A DNA stretch of 64,000 bases from an uncultured Alphaproteobacteria bacterium (lineage in GTDB: Bacteria > Pseudomonadota > Alphaproteobacteria > Rhodobacterales > Rhodobacteraceae). The position numbers were made by a program, and so were the translations under genes. The notes under the pieces are model-generated. The model saw only the letters and a program-made list of their open reading frames with translations. It did not search any database and was not told the origin of the DNA. Location of the stretch: positions 1 to 64,000 of the forward strand of contig CACBAM010000003.1 of NCBI GenBank assembly GCA_902537215.1, written 5' to 3'. The stretch's first letter is position 1; each line of letters starts with the position of its first letter. Of the stretch, positions 25,858 to 34,116 are shown one piece after another.

Positions 25858-26811
25858 TTATCGTCTATATATTAATTTTCGCGATGAACGTATTGAACTT
25901 ACATGCTTTTCTCTCAATGATACAAAAATACCTGAACACATTATCAAAATTATACCAAAAAGAGAAAGTCTATCTGGGATTTCGTTCCAAATTAAATAGG
26001 TAGAAATAACTGCAATAACTAAAGCCCCATATTCAAATGGCGCTAAAAAAGATGCCTCATGATTCTTGTATGCATAAGAGACAAGAATACCTCCTATTGA
26101 GATTGGGAAGGCTATACCTATAAAAATCTGTAACAAATCAAAAGTATTGACTGAAACCCATGAGCCCGTCAAAAATATCAAAGCATTGCTCTGTCCAACA
26201 TTAAGATCAGCTATGTAAAAGCCTCCAGCAAATGTAAGGCTTGTGACAAGAAAACATATTTGGATATAAAAACCCATTGTGATCGGATTTTCTTGCGCGC
26301 CATACTTTCTAGTAATTATATGTAGAGCTGTATAAAAAAGAGCAGCGATTAAAGGAAACAATGAAATTAATTCAAACGAAATTGTACCTGGCTTTATTAT
26401 GAATAACATGCCCAAAAATCCGATAAAGCAGGCTAAGCTTCTACGTATACCCACTTTCTCTTTCAAAAAGAATACAGCGAAAATTGTAATCAAAACTGGT
26501 GCTATAAAAAATATTGCTGTTGCCTCTGCCAACGAAAGCTCTGCTATGGAAATAAAGAAGAAAGTATTTGCGCCAACAACAGCTAATCCCCTAAACACAT
26601 GAAAAGTAGGGTTATTCGTATTAACGTATTTAAAGCCACCGTAAAAAGGTAGAACGATAAAAAGTAAAATTGAAATGGCAAAAATAGCTCGGAAAAACAT
26701 GAGCTGATGTAGTGGCATATCAGTACTGAAAAGCTTAACCGATATGTCATTTATTGAGAAACAAATTGTACCCAAGACGATTGCCAATATTCCCCTATAA
26801 TTATTATTCAT
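25858..26811 (-). CDS. EamA/DMT-family transporter
   Basis: 317 aa with ten membrane segments in two EamA repeats. It begins GILAIVLGTICFSINDISVKL, with FFRAIFAISILLF, AEATAIFFIAPVLITIFA and the second half SLFPLIAALFYTALHIITRK. The C-terminus has a basic tail. It is of the RhaT/YdcZ-like class seen often in marine alphaproteobacteria; cargo unknown. It precedes the esterase gene and is divergent from the SDR that opens the methanethiol-oxidase cluster. Confidence 0.86.
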   Translation of the reverse strand: MNNNYRGILAIVLGTICFSINDISVKLFSTDMPLHQLMFFRAIFAISILLFIVLPFYGGFKYVNTNNPTFHVFRGLAVVGANTFFFISIAELSLAEATAIFFIAPVLITIFAVFFLKEKVGIRRSLACFIGFLGMLFIIKPGTISFELISLFPLIAALFYTALHIITRKYGAQENPITMGFYIQICFLVTSLTFAGGFYIADLNVGQSNALIFLTGSWVSVNTFDLLQIFIGIAFPISIGGILVSYAYKNHEASFLAPFEYGALVIAVISTYLIWNEIPDRLSLFGIILIMCSGIFVSLREKHVSSIRSSRKLIYRR

Positions 26812-26898
26812 GCATAGCCCAAAAAAACTTCAATTAACCTCCATTTGCTTTAATATCAATTGGAGTAAATTACAAATTGTTTTATGGATAAATAAAAA

Positions 26899-27606
26899 AT
26901 GGACATAGCGAATAAAAAAGCTCTCGTATTTGGTGGAACTTCCGGAATTGGGCTCTCTACATGTGAACAATTAATTGAAAAAGGTGCAGACGTTATTGCC
27001 ATCAGCAGAGACCCAAGCAAGGCTACCAGTGTTAAACATAACAAACTATCCTTTGAAAGCTGTGATGTAAGAATTGAAGAGGAAGTAAACAATATTTTTG
27101 AAAAGCATGCTCCCTTTGAAATCTTGGTAAGTGCTGCGACTGGAGGAAGCAGAGCTGCTGGCCCATTTCTAGAAATGGATATGACTGAATTTAAAAACTC
27201 TTTTGACAAATTGTGGGGTTACGCGAATGTTGTACGCTATGGTACACAGTATTTAAGCTCGGATGGAACAATAGTTTTGGTCAGTGGTGCACCTGCTAGG
27301 CGAATGAAGCCTGGACAAATTGCTCTTTCTGCTGTTGGAGGCGCAGTTGAGAACCTAGTCAGAGGTGTTGCCAACGAAATTGCTCCAAAGAGAATAAATG
27401 CTGTAGCGCCAGGCTTAATAGATACACCTATGTTTTCACAAGAAGGTGAGGATAGACGAATATTTCTAAGTTCAGCCACAGCATCTCACTCAATAAAGCG
27501 AGCTGGAAAACCGGATGAGGTTGCAAAAGGAATTATCTTTGTTATTGAAAATGATTTTGTTAACGGAACCACTGTTGATGTTGATGGTGGATGGATAAAC
27601 TCTTGA
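26899..27606 (+). CDS. SDR-family protein lacking the catalytic Tyr/Lys
   Basis: 235 aa. It keeps the Rossmann dinucleotide motif GGTSGIG at 12-18, a conserved Ser at 129 (VLVSGAP), the PGLIDTPMF substrate lid and the C-terminal NGTTVDVDGGWINS. Where the YxxxK motif should stand (about 142-146) the sequence reads ALSAV, so neither the proton-donor Tyr nor the Lys is present. It therefore binds NAD(P) but may not be a standard dehydrogenase. It is the first gene of the plus-strand cluster ending at 31832, and its stop is 48 bases before the GFA start. Confidence 0.82.
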   Translation: MDIANKKALVFGGTSGIGLSTCEQLIEKGADVIAISRDPSKATSVKHNKLSFESCDVRIEEEVNNIFEKHAPFEILVSAATGGSRAAGPFLEMDMTEFKNSFDKLWGYANVVRYGTQYLSSDGTIVLVSGAPARRMKPGQIALSAVGGAVENLVRGVANEIAPKRINAVAPGLIDTPMFSQEGEDRRIFLSSATASHSIKRAGKPDEVAKGIIFVIENDFVNGTTVDVDGGWINS

Positions 27607-27653
27607 ACTTAAGACCAATGAGCCGAGTTATGATAAATAGAGAAAAGGTAGAG

Positions 27654-28061
27654 ATGAAAGGATTCACCGGAAGCTGCTTATGTCGAGCTATAACGTATAA
27701 CAGTAACACTGCACCATTAAGGACTTTTAACTGTCATTGCGAGGACTGCAGAAAATGTAGTGGTGCCCCTTATCTTACCAACATATTTGTGAAAGAAGGC
27801 GATTTATATATTCAAGGGACTTTAAAAAGCTACATACATCAATCAGAAAGTGGCAAAAAAATAACTAAAAAGTTTTGCGAACAATGCGGTTGTCAGATGT
27901 TCTCTTTAAATGAAGGTAGACCTGGATTAGTGAGGATACATGCAGGAACAGTAAATGAATTAGAGGTGATAAAACCACAAGGAGACGTTTGGGTATCAAA
28001 AAAAATACCCTCAATCAAAATAGATGAAAGTTTAGATCAGTTTCAGAAAAACTTTTCTTGA
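27654..28061 (+). CDS. GFA/CENP-V family zinc protein
   Basis: 135 aa from the ATG at 27654, preceded by AAAGGTAG; a longer frame starts inside the SDR gene. The zinc-binding pattern is full: SCLC (C8, C10), CHCEDCRKC (C27, C29, C32, C35) and CEQCGC (C75, C78, C80). The family is named after glutathione-dependent formaldehyde-activating enzyme, though many members have other or unknown roles. Next to a methanethiol oxidase, which makes formaldehyde, a role in capturing that product as S-hydroxymethylglutathione is attractive but unproven. Confidence 0.87.
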   Translation: MKGFTGSCLCRAITYNSNTAPLRTFNCHCEDCRKCSGAPYLTNIFVKEGDLYIQGTLKSYIHQSESGKKITKKFCEQCGCQMFSLNEGRPGLVRIHAGTVNELEVIKPQGDVWVSKKIPSIKIDESLDQFQKNFS

Positions 28062-28081
28062 AATAGGAAGGAATAGACAAA

Positions 28082-28480
28082 ATGGCACAAAAAATTGTAA
28101 AACATGTGAAAGATATGGTAGCTGAAGCAAATAAAGAGGTTGAAATAACACCTGTAGTTGATGCCTCAAAATATTTCGAAGATAATAAGTACGTTTTTGT
28201 AGATATAAGAGACCCTAGGGAAATACAAAGAGAAGGAAAAATTCCAAATTCGTTCTCTTGCCCGAGAGGAATGCTCGAATTCTGGATAGACCCTGATAGT
28301 CCCTATCACAAAGAAATTTTTAACCAAGATAAGAAATATGTTTTTTATTGTGCTGCAGCTGGCCGATCTGCTCTTGCAGCCAAAGCAGCACAAGACATGG
28401 GTCTGAGCCCCGTATCTCATCTAGAGGGAGGATTTGCCGCATGGAAAAAATCTGGAAATCCCATTGAAACGAAAGAATAA
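28082..28480 (+). CDS. Single-domain rhodanese
   Basis: 132 aa, one rhodanese domain. The active-site Cys is C90 in a CAAAGRS loop, preceded by the VDIRDPREIQREG motif and followed by LEGGFAAWKKSGNP. No signal peptide is seen, so it acts in the cytoplasm. Rhodaneses carry sulfane sulfur on this Cys. A good ribosome site (GGAAGGAA) precedes the ATG. The next gene, methanethiol oxidase, starts four bases later; H2S from that enzyme could be the ultimate sulfur source. Confidence 0.9.
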   Translation: MAQKIVKHVKDMVAEANKEVEITPVVDASKYFEDNKYVFVDIRDPREIQREGKIPNSFSCPRGMLEFWIDPDSPYHKEIFNQDKKYVFYCAAAGRSALAAKAAQDMGLSPVSHLEGGFAAWKKSGNPIETKE

Positions 28481-28483
28481 ACT

Positions 28484-29839
28484 ATGAATGAAACGTGTTG
28501 TGGTCCTGGATATTCGTCCCCTGCAGAAGCTGTAAGAGCACCGAGGGAGAAACTTTTATATACAATTGCAATATATACAGGAACGGGAATACAGAAGCCT
28601 GACTATTTAGCTACAGTCGATGTTGACCCCGATAGCCCTACTTATTCGAAAGTTATACATAGGTTAGAAATGCCAGGCATTGGTGATGAACTTCATCATA
28701 TGGGATGGAATGCGTGTTCATCTTGCCATGACGATTCTAGGATGACCCGCAAATATCTTTTACTTCCAGGAGTGAGGTCGAATAATATTCACATAGTGGA
28801 TACTGCGACCAATCCTAGAATGCCCACTCTTCACAAAGTTATTGACGGAGCAGACATTAAATCAAAAACCAACTTAAGTGGCCCACATACAGTCCATTGC
28901 CTGGGCTCAGAAATAATTATATCTATGCTGGGTGATGCAAAGGGAGAAGCACCTGGAGGATATTTGCATCTGGATAAGAACTTCGAAATTATAGGAAGAT
29001 GGGAAAACTCAATGGGAGATATACCATTTGGCTATGATTTTTGGTATCAACCAAGACACAATATAATGGTTTCATCAGAGTGGGCTGCTCCCAACACATT
29101 TATGCCGGGCTTTGATTTAGAAGAAGTTGGGCACCTCAAGTATGGAAGACAACTCCATTTCTGGGATTTCAAGGAACGCAAGCCAGTTGAAACTATGTAT
29201 TTGGGTGAAGACGGTCTCGTTCCTTTAGAAGTAAAGTTTCACCATAATCCAGATAGCAGTCATGGGTTTTGCGGTGCAGCACTAAGCGCAAACGTGATAC
29301 ATTGGTGGAAAGACAAAAACGAAAAATGGCAATGGGAAAAAATTATTGATGTAGAAAACCAACCACACCCGGACTGGCCAATTCCTATCCCAGGTGTAAT
29401 GTCAGCAATTCTCGTTTCAATGGATGATAAATATTTATATCTTAATAATTGGCTGCACGGTGATATGAGGCAATATGATATTTCAGACCCTCACAAACCA
29501 AAACTTACTGGTCAAGTTTGGATGGGTGGTCTACTGGGAAGAGCTCCTGAAGTTAATGGTCTTAAGATTGCTGGGGGACCACAAATGTTTCAGCTCAGCC
29601 TAGATGGGAAAAGACTGTACGTAACAACTTCTCTATTTTCTACTTGGGACAATCAATTTTATCCAGATATAAGGGAAAAGGGTGGTGTATTGATGATGAT
29701 TGACTGTGATCCAGTAAACGGAGGGATGAAAATTAATCCTGATTTTATGGTAAATTTTGGGGAAGAACCAAATGGCCCGAGCCGCTGTCATGAAAGTAGG
29801 TATCCTGGCGGTGATTGCACTAGTGATATATGGCTGTGA
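28484..29839 (+). CDS. mtoX: Methanethiol oxidase, selenium-binding protein 56 family
   Basis: 451 aa, full length for SBP56. Recognised by the N-terminal CCGPGYSSPAEA, the CSSC motif at 78-81 followed by HDDS, NIHIVDT, SGPHTVHCLGS, SLDGKRLYVTTSLFSTWDNQFYP-type blades and the ending YPGGDCTSDIW. Characterised relatives are copper-dependent beta-propeller enzymes converting methanethiol, O2 and water to formaldehyde, H2S and H2O2. Some family members were only called selenium-binding. No signal peptide is visible. Known mtoX loci often carry SCO1/SenC and MauG genes; here the neighbours are a rhodanese, a GFA protein and a ferredoxin, with tight spacing. Confidence 0.9.
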   Translation: MNETCCGPGYSSPAEAVRAPREKLLYTIAIYTGTGIQKPDYLATVDVDPDSPTYSKVIHRLEMPGIGDELHHMGWNACSSCHDDSRMTRKYLLLPGVRSNNIHIVDTATNPRMPTLHKVIDGADIKSKTNLSGPHTVHCLGSEIIISMLGDAKGEAPGGYLHLDKNFEIIGRWENSMGDIPFGYDFWYQPRHNIMVSSEWAAPNTFMPGFDLEEVGHLKYGRQLHFWDFKERKPVETMYLGEDGLVPLEVKFHHNPDSSHGFCGAALSANVIHWWKDKNEKWQWEKIIDVENQPHPDWPIPIPGVMSAILVSMDDKYLYLNNWLHGDMRQYDISDPHKPKLTGQVWMGGLLGRAPEVNGLKIAGGPQMFQLSLDGKRLYVTTSLFSTWDNQFYPDIREKGGVLMMIDCDPVNGGMKINPDFMVNFGEEPNGPSRCHESRYPGGDCTSDIWL

Positions 29840-30204
29840 AAATATTTAAGGTTGAAATATCAAATAGACGCGGTAAATCCTATAAAGTTGAAGATAAGCG
29901 TCCATTGCTTGATAGCTTAAAGGAACAGGGTGTCGATCTCCCCTATGGCTGCAAATATGGTGGATGTATCACGTGTGCTGCAAAACTTGTTTATGGAGAA
30001 GTAGATCAAAGAAGGCAGGTGGCACTTAATAATAGACAGATAAATGATGGATACATTATACTTTGCGTTGCAAGACCTTTGTCGAACCTTATTCTTGAAA
30101 TTGGTGTTGAGAGTCATGACAAACTTTATAGAAATCCATTTTTAGATCCATTAAAGCCTCATGAACTAAAGAAAGATATTGCAACGAAAGAAAGAGAGAA
30201 GTGA
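29830..30204 (+). CDS. Plant-type [2Fe-2S] ferredoxin
   Basis: 124 aa. Cluster ligands C41, C46, C49 and C79 follow the C-x4-C-x2-C...C plan of soluble plant/oxygenase ferredoxins (PYGCKYGGCITC, then ILCVARP). A C-terminal tail of about 35 residues, rich in Lys and Glu, goes beyond the fold. It overlaps the methanethiol oxidase end by ten bases, which implies coupled translation and perhaps an electron-transfer role. No ferredoxin reductase is in the cluster. Confidence 0.9.
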   Translation: MAVKIFKVEISNRRGKSYKVEDKRPLLDSLKEQGVDLPYGCKYGGCITCAAKLVYGEVDQRRQVALNNRQINDGYIILCVARPLSNLILEIGVESHDKLYRNPFLDPLKPHELKKDIATKEREK

Positions 30205-30668
30205 TGCCTGAAGCTGATGTAGACCATATATATGATTATCCTAAAGGTTATATCGAAGACATTCTAAAATCTGTAAAAACAATTGCCATGGTTGGGGCTA
30301 GTGGGGATAAGACAAAATTTAGCTATGGTGTTTTAAGGGTACTGCATGAAACTGGATATCAAATGTTACCTGTTAACCCGAACCCCAGTATTAAAGAGAT
30401 TAGAGGTCTTAAGGTCTTTCATAGTTTAAAGGAAATAGATAAGCCAGTTGATATGGTACAGGTATTTAGAAGAAAAGAAGAGTTTTTATCGGTAGCAAAA
30501 GAAGCAATTGAAATAAAAGCAAAAGTACTTTGGGGTCAAATAGGAGTGTATAATGACGAAGCTGCAGAGATAGCAAAAAATGCAGGTTTAAAAGTTGTCA
30601 TGAACAGATGTCCTAAAATTGAATTATTTCGTCCTTTTTGGAAGCCCAGATTAGACCTAAAGATTTAA
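30204..30668 (+). CDS. YccU-like CoA-binding protein
   Basis: 154 aa, a single CoA-binding Rossmann domain. Seen: IAMVGASGDKTKFSYGV, LPVNPNPSIKEIRGLKVFHSL, DMVQVFRR, VLWGQIGVYNDEAAEIA and MNRCPKIE. The ATG at 30204 overlaps the ferredoxin stop as TGATG; a GTG at 30201 is also possible. Family function is unsettled; some members bind CoA or take part in protein acylation. A link to CoA-bound intermediates of the cluster is only a guess. Confidence 0.88.
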   Translation: MPEADVDHIYDYPKGYIEDILKSVKTIAMVGASGDKTKFSYGVLRVLHETGYQMLPVNPNPSIKEIRGLKVFHSLKEIDKPVDMVQVFRRKEEFLSVAKEAIEIKAKVLWGQIGVYNDEAAEIAKNAGLKVVMNRCPKIELFRPFWKPRLDLKI

Positions 30669-30680
30669 AGAGAGTGTCAC

Positions 30681-31832
30681 ATGGAATATCTCACTATTGA
30701 CGATCTTAAGAACGAAGCAAGAAAAAAAGTTCCTAAAGCATTTCACGAATATGTTCTATCAGGTTCTTGGACGGAGTCTACTTTGAAAGATAACAGTAAC
30801 GATTTTAAAAAAATTTCCTTTAGACAGAGAGTTGCTGTCGATATTTCTAATAGAAGTACTAGAAAGAGTTTATTAGGCACAGACTACAAGATGCCGGTTG
30901 CTTTAGCTCCGGTAGGTTTGCTCGGCATGCAAAAAGCAAATGGTGAGATATTGGCAGCACAAGCAGCGGAGAGTTTCGGAGTTCCTTTTACACTTTCTAC
31001 CATGTCGATTTGTTCAATAGAAGAAGTTGCGAGAAATACTTCAAAACCATTTTGGTTTCAGCTCTATGTCATGAGAGATCACGATTTTGCCAAACGATTA
31101 GTTGAAAGAGCAAAAGCAGCAGAATGCTCAGCCTTGGTGCTTACTTTGGATTTACAAATACTAGGCCAAAGGCACGCCGATATAAGGAATGGTTTATCAG
31201 TACCTATCAAGATAAAAATGTCTAATGTTTTTGACTTGATATCAAAACCAAATTGGTGTTTTGAAATGGCAAGATCAAAAAATAGAACCTTCGGAAATAT
31301 TATGGGTCATGTAAAAGATATTAAAAACCTAACCTCTCTAACGAAATGGGTACAAAATCAATTTGATCCAAAACTTAACTGGGATGATGTCAAAAGAATA
31401 AAAGACTGGTGGGGAGGCAAGCTAATTATTAAGGGGGTCATGGACCCAGATGACGCTAAAATGGCACAGAAATGTGGTGCGGATGCTTTGGTGGTTTCTA
31501 ATCATGGTGGAAGACAACTAGATGGAGTTAATAGTTCTATTTCTACGCTTCCGCAAATTAAGAAAGCTGTTTCAGATATAGATGTATTATTTGATGGTGG
31601 TATTTCTTCCGGACAGGATATTCTCAAAGCTATCGCCTTAGGAGCTGAAGGAGTAATGATTGGTAGATCTTTTGTTTATGGTCTATCAGCAAAAGGAAAG
31701 AAGGGGGTTATAAAGGCGTTAGAAATTCTCGATAAGGAACTTGATATGACAATGGCGCTATGCGGAAGACGAGACATAAAAGACGTTGGAAGAGATATAA
31801 TTAAAGATTGTCCTTTTTTTGATAAGAACTAG
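30681..31832 (+). CDS. FMN-dependent alpha-hydroxyacid dehydrogenase (LldD family)
   Basis: 383 aa. Family features are canonical here: APVGLLGMQKANGEI, STMSICSIEEVA, WFQLYVMRD, LTLDLQILGQRHAD, LIIKGVMDPDDA, the catalytic His in SNHGGRQLDG, and FDGGISSGQDILKAIALGAEGVMIGR. It oxidises an L-2-hydroxy acid (lactate, glycolate or a similar compound), passing electrons to quinone or oxygen. As the last gene of the cluster, 12 bases after the CoA-binding gene, it might handle a hydroxy acid made from the C1 unit. It converges on recF with a four-base overlap. Confidence 0.9.
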   Translation: MEYLTIDDLKNEARKKVPKAFHEYVLSGSWTESTLKDNSNDFKKISFRQRVAVDISNRSTRKSLLGTDYKMPVALAPVGLLGMQKANGEILAAQAAESFGVPFTLSTMSICSIEEVARNTSKPFWFQLYVMRDHDFAKRLVERAKAAECSALVLTLDLQILGQRHADIRNGLSVPIKIKMSNVFDLISKPNWCFEMARSKNRTFGNIMGHVKDIKNLTSLTKWVQNQFDPKLNWDDVKRIKDWWGGKLIIKGVMDPDDAKMAQKCGADALVVSNHGGRQLDGVNSSISTLPQIKKAVSDIDVLFDGGISSGQDILKAIALGAEGVMIGRSFVYGLSAKGKKGVIKALEILDKELDMTMALCGRRDIKDVGRDIIKDCPFFDKN

Positions 31833-32908
31833 GCGACAAATTTTTTCCTTTCGTCCAATTCCAAAAATTTTGTTTTTTTGCTTAAGGAACTAAATATACC
31901 CACCTCCGTTCCTGAAATAAAGAACTGGCTTTCCAAAGATAATAGTTCTGAAAATAAATTTTCTTTACGTACTTCATCCAAATGAGCAGTTATCTCATCC
32001 AAAAGCATTATGGGAGAGACTTTGTGGTGTTTTTTAATCAATTTTGCATTGGATAAAATAATGGAAATTATCGAAAGCTTTTGTTCACCTGTAGAACAGT
32101 ATTTTGTATCTATTTCCTTCTCTAAATAAAACCCTTGTAGATCATCTGTATGAGGGCCAAAAGTTGTTCTGCCAGATACTAGATCCTGCCCTCTTTGGTT
32201 GATTAAATTTTTCAAGAATACTTCTTCACTTTCGATAGGATTGTCTTTCAGATTAAGCTTTATCAGCGGAAAATAATTATTCTTTTCGATTAAAACAGTA
32301 TTAAGCTTTCCAATAAAGTCTCGTCTACAATTATCTATTTCAAATCCAAGTATGGCCATTTCCTTTTCGATAGCGTGATACCAAGAGCTGTCTGATATAC
32401 GATCTTTAAGTAACCTATTCCTATCTCTTAGAAGTTTTTCATATTGAGCACATCTTTTAGCATGGTTAATATCAAGACTAAATACCATTCTATCTAAGAA
32501 TTTTCTTCTGTCCTTGGAGGTTTCCATCCAGATCCTATCCATTGGGGGTAAAAACCATAAAATTTTTAGACACGAACTGAGATTATTCTGTGGCACTTTT
32601 TTTCCATCTATTCTCACAACTCTTCCATTTCCGTCACTAAAAGTCTCGATTTCAAAAAGATTATTGTTTCTGTGAGCTAAAGCCTCAACTTTCCAGGGAA
32701 TATTAGTAGATAGATTTATCATATCATGAAAGCTAGACCTTCTTATTCCCTTACCTGGGTATAAGAGCGATATAGCTTCCAAAAGGTTTGTTTTTCCAAC
32801 TCCGTTTTTCCCATAAATAACGGTCGGATTTAAATCAAAATGGAGTTCTAGAGTTTTATACGATCTGAAATTACTTATTTTAAGTTTTTCTATTCCAGCA
32901 GCACTCAT
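31829..32908 (-). CDS. recF: DNA replication/repair protein RecF
   Basis: 359 aa. An SMC/ABC-like ATPase that loads RecA at gaps. Motifs: ISNFRSYKTLEL at the N-terminus, Walker A YGKNGVGKTNLLEA, a TGEQKLS signature and Walker B LLDEITAHLDE. It follows dnaN by 15 bases in the dnaA-dnaN-recF order. No gyrB follows; instead the methanethiol-oxidase cluster ends against it. Confidence 0.95.
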   Translation of the reverse strand: MSAAGIEKLKISNFRSYKTLELHFDLNPTVIYGKNGVGKTNLLEAISLLYPGKGIRRSSFHDMINLSTNIPWKVEALAHRNNNLFEIETFSDGNGRVVRIDGKKVPQNNLSSCLKILWFLPPMDRIWMETSKDRRKFLDRMVFSLDINHAKRCAQYEKLLRDRNRLLKDRISDSSWYHAIEKEMAILGFEIDNCRRDFIGKLNTVLIEKNNYFPLIKLNLKDNPIESEEVFLKNLINQRGQDLVSGRTTFGPHTDDLQGFYLEKEIDTKYCSTGEQKLSIISIILSNAKLIKKHHKVSPIMLLDEITAHLDEVRKENLFSELLSLESQFFISGTEVGIFSSLSKKTKFLELDERKKFVA

Positions 32909-32923
32909 TTTAATATAAATTGT

Positions 32924-34042
32924 TTATACACGCATAGGCATAACAACATAAACCGCTGTGTCGTCATTATTATCCTTCATAAGTGCAGGATCACCAACAT
33001 CATTAAATAAGAAAATTGCTTCGCCGCTTTCAACCTGATTTGAAATTTCTTGGAGATATTTAGCATTAAATCCAATTTCAATTTCTTCTCCCTCATAAGC
33101 TACAGGAATTTCCTCAATTGCCAATCCTGTCTCTGGAGCATTTACAGATAATATGAGCTTTTCTTTACTTAGACTCAGTTTAACTGCCCGAGCACGCTCT
33201 GAAGAAATAGTTGCTACTCTATCCACTGACTTAGCAAATTCTGAGGCATCAATAACCAATTTTTTGATATTATTTTTTGGTATAACTCGATCGTAATCAG
33301 GAAATGATCCATCCACTACTTTAGATGTTAAAGATAAGGTCGAGTTTGAAAAACGGATTTTCGTTTCTGATACAGAAACGTTTACTGTGTCTTCCGTCGT
33401 TTCATATATCATCCTCAATTCAGAAACTGTCTTTCGTGGCACAATCAATCCCGGCATTCCACTAGCATTGTCAGGTAGTAATGAATCTATTTTTGCAAGT
33501 CTATGACCATCTGTGGCGACAGTACGTATTAGCTTGGTTTCTTGATCAATAAACTCATGTAAAAAAACACCGTTAAGATAAAATCTTGTTTCTTCCATTG
33601 ACATAGCAAACTTTACTTTTTCGAATAGCCTCTTTAGCTCTTCAACCTTTATAGAGAATGAAAAGTCGTATTCCGACGATGCCATTAATGGAAAGTCATC
33701 AACGGAAATAGTTGTTAATGAAAAAGTGGAACGTCCAGCTTTAACATTTATTTTCTGATTCAAAGGATCAAGGTCTATTAAAACTCTCGAACCATCTGGA
33801 AGTTTTCTAAGAATCTCATAGAAGGTATGCGCTCCAACGGTGACAGCTCCCTCTTTTTCGACTACAGCTTTTATGGAGTCCAATAATTCTATATCCAAAT
33901 CAGTAGCTCTTAGGGTTAGACGGTCTTCTCTGGCTTCAATTAAAACGTTCGATAGAATGGGAATAGTAGTTCTTCTTTCAACGATGGCTTGAGCTCGGCT
34001 CATTGACCTTAGCAAATCACTTCTTTCTACACTAATCTTCAT
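32924..34042 (-). CDS. dnaN: DNA polymerase III sliding clamp (beta subunit)
   Basis: 372 aa, standard length. It begins MKISVERSDLLRSMSRAQAIVERR and has PILSNVLIEA, TVGAHTFYEILRKLPDG, FYLNGVFLHE, ATDGHRLAK and the C-terminal YVVMPMRV, typical of alphaproteobacterial clamps. The ring of two copies encircles DNA and tethers replicative polymerases. A 74-base gap separates it from dnaA, enough for its own promoter, although I cannot point to one. Confidence 0.97.
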   Translation of the reverse strand: MKISVERSDLLRSMSRAQAIVERRTTIPILSNVLIEAREDRLTLRATDLDIELLDSIKAVVEKEGAVTVGAHTFYEILRKLPDGSRVLIDLDPLNQKINVKAGRSTFSLTTISVDDFPLMASSEYDFSFSIKVEELKRLFEKVKFAMSMEETRFYLNGVFLHEFIDQETKLIRTVATDGHRLAKIDSLLPDNASGMPGLIVPRKTVSELRMIYETTEDTVNVSVSETKIRFSNSTLSLTSKVVDGSFPDYDRVIPKNNIKKLVIDASEFAKSVDRVATISSERARAVKLSLSKEKLILSVNAPETGLAIEEIPVAYEGEEIEIGFNAKYLQEISNQVESGEAIFLFNDVGDPALMKDNNDDTAVYVVMPMRV

Positions 34043-34116
34043 TTTCGCTTCATACCAATAAATGTATAGGGTGAATGATATCCGTTTTTAAAATAAAATA
34101 ATAGCTAAAAAGCTTT

